This document shows positions 61,859 to 64,000 of a stretch of 64,000 nt of DNA, one piece after another. Source of the DNA: Acipenser ruthenus (Eukaryota; Chordata; Actinopteri; Acipenseriformes; Acipenseridae); the NCBI RefSeq assembly GCF_902713425.1, contig NC_081198.1, positions 22,861,188-22,925,187 on the forward strand. The letters run 5' to 3'. A program made the translations under genes and the position numbers. Numbering within the stretch: position 1 is the stretch's first letter; the number at the start of each line of letters is the position of its first letter. The notes under the pieces were generated by a model that ran no database searches, had not been told where the DNA came from, and worked only from the letters and a program-made list of their open reading frames with translations.

Positions 61859-63414
61859 CTATGATTGGGAGGTCGGGACACTCTTCCTACTCTTAGCTCT
61901 ACGCTTGCTTCGAGGGGGCTTGGGCTTATTTGCAACTCCCATCACCCCTGAGAAGGTACTCACTGCTGCCTCGTCCAAGAAAGCACCGTCTTTATATGCA
62001 CAGTATGTGGAGTTGTTGGGGCTATTCAACTCCCCACAAGGTAAGTCTGGTGGAACTTGCTCAGGGCCCCTCGGAACGTGTGGGTCAGCTTTGTCCTGGG
62101 GGGGGGTTATGACAGACAGCATTCTTTGGCTGTTACCGTCTGTTGAATTGGAGCTGTTAGCAGACTTCTGGCTTACCGCGTCCAGGGGTATTCCCATGTT
62201 CTCCAGTGCTGTATCTAGGAGGACCTCTAGGGGGCCCCTGGTTTTGCCCATACAAGGGAGGGGGTCAAGGATGCTTTGAAGGGAGGCCCTTCGCTTGAAG
62301 AGGGTCATTGCTACCGAGGTACTGCTGGTCAGGGAAGGTGTTGACCCCGACCTCTCCCTCGGTGCATTAGTGAACACCTCTTCTGCGAGGTGTGCTAGGG
62401 TTTGTGCCAACGACTGGGAAGGCTGGCTGGGGATGCCCTGGCTGGCTGCTACCTGCCCACTAGGCGGCAGTGTAGCCGTCCCACTCGCCTCCGTCTCTGC
62501 CTGCGAGGGCAAGACTGGGGACTTTGTGTGGACATTAGCTGGTTTTGGATCTATGGGGGCCACCTGCAACTTGCTGTCTTTGATCCTGATCTTCTTTCTT
62601 TTCCCCCCCTCGTCTCTACCCTTTCTTTTCCCCACCCTCTGCTGGTTCTTCACTCCCTTCCCCTCCTTCTCACTCTCACTTTCACTGTCGCTTTCGCTTT
62701 CCTCCCCCACGGACTCAATCCTTATGGCGTCATAACGAGAGCCGAGGGGGAGTGCTGGCGCTGAGAGGGCCCTACTCAGGGGGGGGCCGCTGCTGGGTCC
62801 GGGCTCCCTCCCTGCCTCGTGTTCTGCATCAGAGGAGCTACTGGAGGAGCTAGTGGAGTAGCTGTTGTACTCTCTCTCTGGGCTGGGGGAAGGGGTCCTC
62901 GTAAAACGGGACATGTCTCGGGGGCGGGGGGGTGATGGGGGTGCTGGTGATGATGGTGGTGCTGGAGTCTGGGTCTTGGATACTGTTGGTGGTGATGTGG
63001 ACTGATCTTTGTTACTTGCTCCCTCTTCCTGCTCAGGCCTAGGCTTGTTCATGTTTGCCTTGCTGGCTCTGGCCATGTTGGCATAGGAAGAGGGGCAGTC
63101 CTTAAACAGGTGCCCCTTCTTTCCACACAAATTGCACTGCCTCTCTTCTCTGCAGTGGCTGGTCTCGTGGGGGGCGCCGCAGTTCCTGCACTTAACTACA
63201 GTACACGCGGCCGCCAGGTGTCCTAATTCCCCACATTTCCTGCAGAGTTTTGGCATCCCATTATAGAATACCAGCCCTCTGTTGGGCCCTAACACTATGG
63301 AGTTTGGAATGTGGCGGACGCCTCCAATGCCCGATGGATCAACATTAAGGCGTACCAGCCACTTTCTGGCTCCTGTCCAAACCCCATCTTCGTCTGTAAT
63401 TTTCCTCCCTTCTG
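61859..63414 (-). pseudogene. LINE I ORF1, residues 132-648
   Basis: In frame through both G runs from TEGRKITDED to the C-terminus, including all three knuckles. Upstream, the reading frame continues without a stop into the neighbouring LINE's endonuclease, forming a 623-codon ORF to 63730. The in-frame join is probably chance. Confidence 0.85.
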
Positions 63415-63999
63415 TACCCCCCTCTATTGACATCACTACCATATCATGGTCAGACCCCCAACATGGTAAAATCTTACACTCTTTAACCTTAATCTCTTGT
63501 GAAGTGAAAAAATAATCTAACCTGCTTTGATGCCCTCTAGTGTTCCTCCATGTGTACCCCACTCCATCTTTATACAACCCTCTATATGCATCCTTTAATT
63601 TATAATTTTGAGTTTCTTTTAACAGATATTTCCCTGTAAAATCCAGCTCAGCTCCCCTTTCTGTACTATCTACCGAAGTATTAAAATCACCTCCCAATAT
63701 GACCTTTTTGTTAGTATCTAACAAAAACACAAAATCCTTGAAAAACTGTAATCTTTTGGTAGGATTGCATGGTGCATAGATGTTAATAAGCCTATATTTC
63801 TGCCCCCCATCATACCATCTACTACCATTAATCTCCCTGGTACCACTGTTAACACATTTTCAATAATCATTTCACTACCCTTCACCAGTACCCCCAATCC
63901 ATCAGAGTGTACATTACCCACACTCCAAAATGAAACCCCCCCAGTCCAGTCCCTTGAGAACTTTTTGAAGTCCATTTCATCCCGAAGGTGACACTCTTG
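63415..63999 (-). pseudogene. Endonuclease domain of the second LINE, frameshifted
   Basis: In sense order: QECHLRDEMDF, SVGNVHSDGLGVL, (frame change), INIYAPCNP, VILGGDFN, SRLDYFF and SDHDMV. These are the metal-binding and catalytic landmarks of APE endonucleases. One base appears missing near 63815, where DGMMGG would otherwise read like DGYDGGQKYR. The start codon and any RT lie outside or are lost. Confidence 0.75.
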
Positions 64000-64000
64000 C
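63415..64000 (-). mobile_element. Fragment of a second LINE (APE endonuclease region)
   Basis: Unrelated at DNA level to the Keno-like copies and A+T-richer. In translation it is an APE-type endonuclease of an L1/Tx1-like LINE. It is truncated by the window edge on the right and by LINE I on the left. I cannot name the family. Confidence 0.8.

Larger units (their letters stand above)
57778..63414 (-). mobile_element. Keno-like LINE, copy I, 5' part replaced
   Basis: A 5637-bp remnant with the 3' UTR (57778-58409, G/H/I subtype), complete ORF2 and ORF1 from residue 132. At 63414/63415 it stops abruptly and a different LINE begins in the same orientation, so the 5' UTR and ORF1 N-terminus are absent. 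Confidence 0.86.

Overview
This window looks like vertebrate nuclear DNA, most likely from a ray-finned fish. That placement is inference: it rests on recognisable U2 snRNA genes whose stem IIb region reads CCCCTATCAGGGGACC, a form I recall from fish, and on a U2-targeted non-LTR retrotransposon of the Tx1 group of the L1 clade that resembles the Keno family described from fish genomes. Everything is on the minus strand and reads right to left. No ordinary single-copy host protein gene is visible.

The window is a tandem U2 snRNA (RNU2) array heavily invaded by one LINE family. The basic U2 monomer is about 790 bp: a 186-nt U2 gene, a 3' box, a GA-rich (CT on the sense strand) microsatellite, a short spacer and about 290 bp of 5' flank. 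I count sixteen U2 loci. Six are complete (241-426, 8257-8442, 23501-23686, 24295-24480, 32311-32496, 56890-57075). One keeps only the 5' third, one only 12 nt of 3' end, and eight lack the 5' part because a LINE is inserted there. Nine LINE copies (A to I) occupy the rest: A 1181-7956, B 9198-15973, C 16424-23200, D 25236-32011, E 33112-36317, F 36752-41839, G 42641-49377, H 49830-56589, I 57778-63414. The last 586 bp belong to a different LINE.

The 3' ends lie between U2 nt 35 and 36, inside the GUAGUA branch-point recognition sequence, or at short-deletion derivatives of that junction. A full copy is about 6.78 kb: a 735-bp 5' UTR, ORF1 (648 aa when open, three CCHC knuckles), ORF2 (1147 aa; APE endonuclease, reverse transcriptase, C-terminal zinc finger) and a 646-bp 3' UTR without a poly(A) tail. 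ORF2 is open in seven copies, two of which carry an Asp-to-Asn change in the YMDD box. ORF1 is broken or truncated in all nine, so no copy seems autonomous.

Most unusual is the 5' end. In the seven copies that retain it, the element begins with sequence matching the first 36 nt of U5 snRNA (33 of 36 against the U5 sequence I recall), so a U2-targeting LINE carries a U5-like head. That head is the first of two diverged tandem units. All seven 5' ends join the U2 spacer at the same place, with loss of about 280 bp of U2 5' flank and U2 nt 1-35, so those units have no U2 promoter. Together with a large-scale duplication (A-U2-B and C-U2-U2-D, the B/D parts offset by exactly 16,038 bp), this suggests that much of the array grew by tandem duplication after one founding junction rather than by nine separate insertions.
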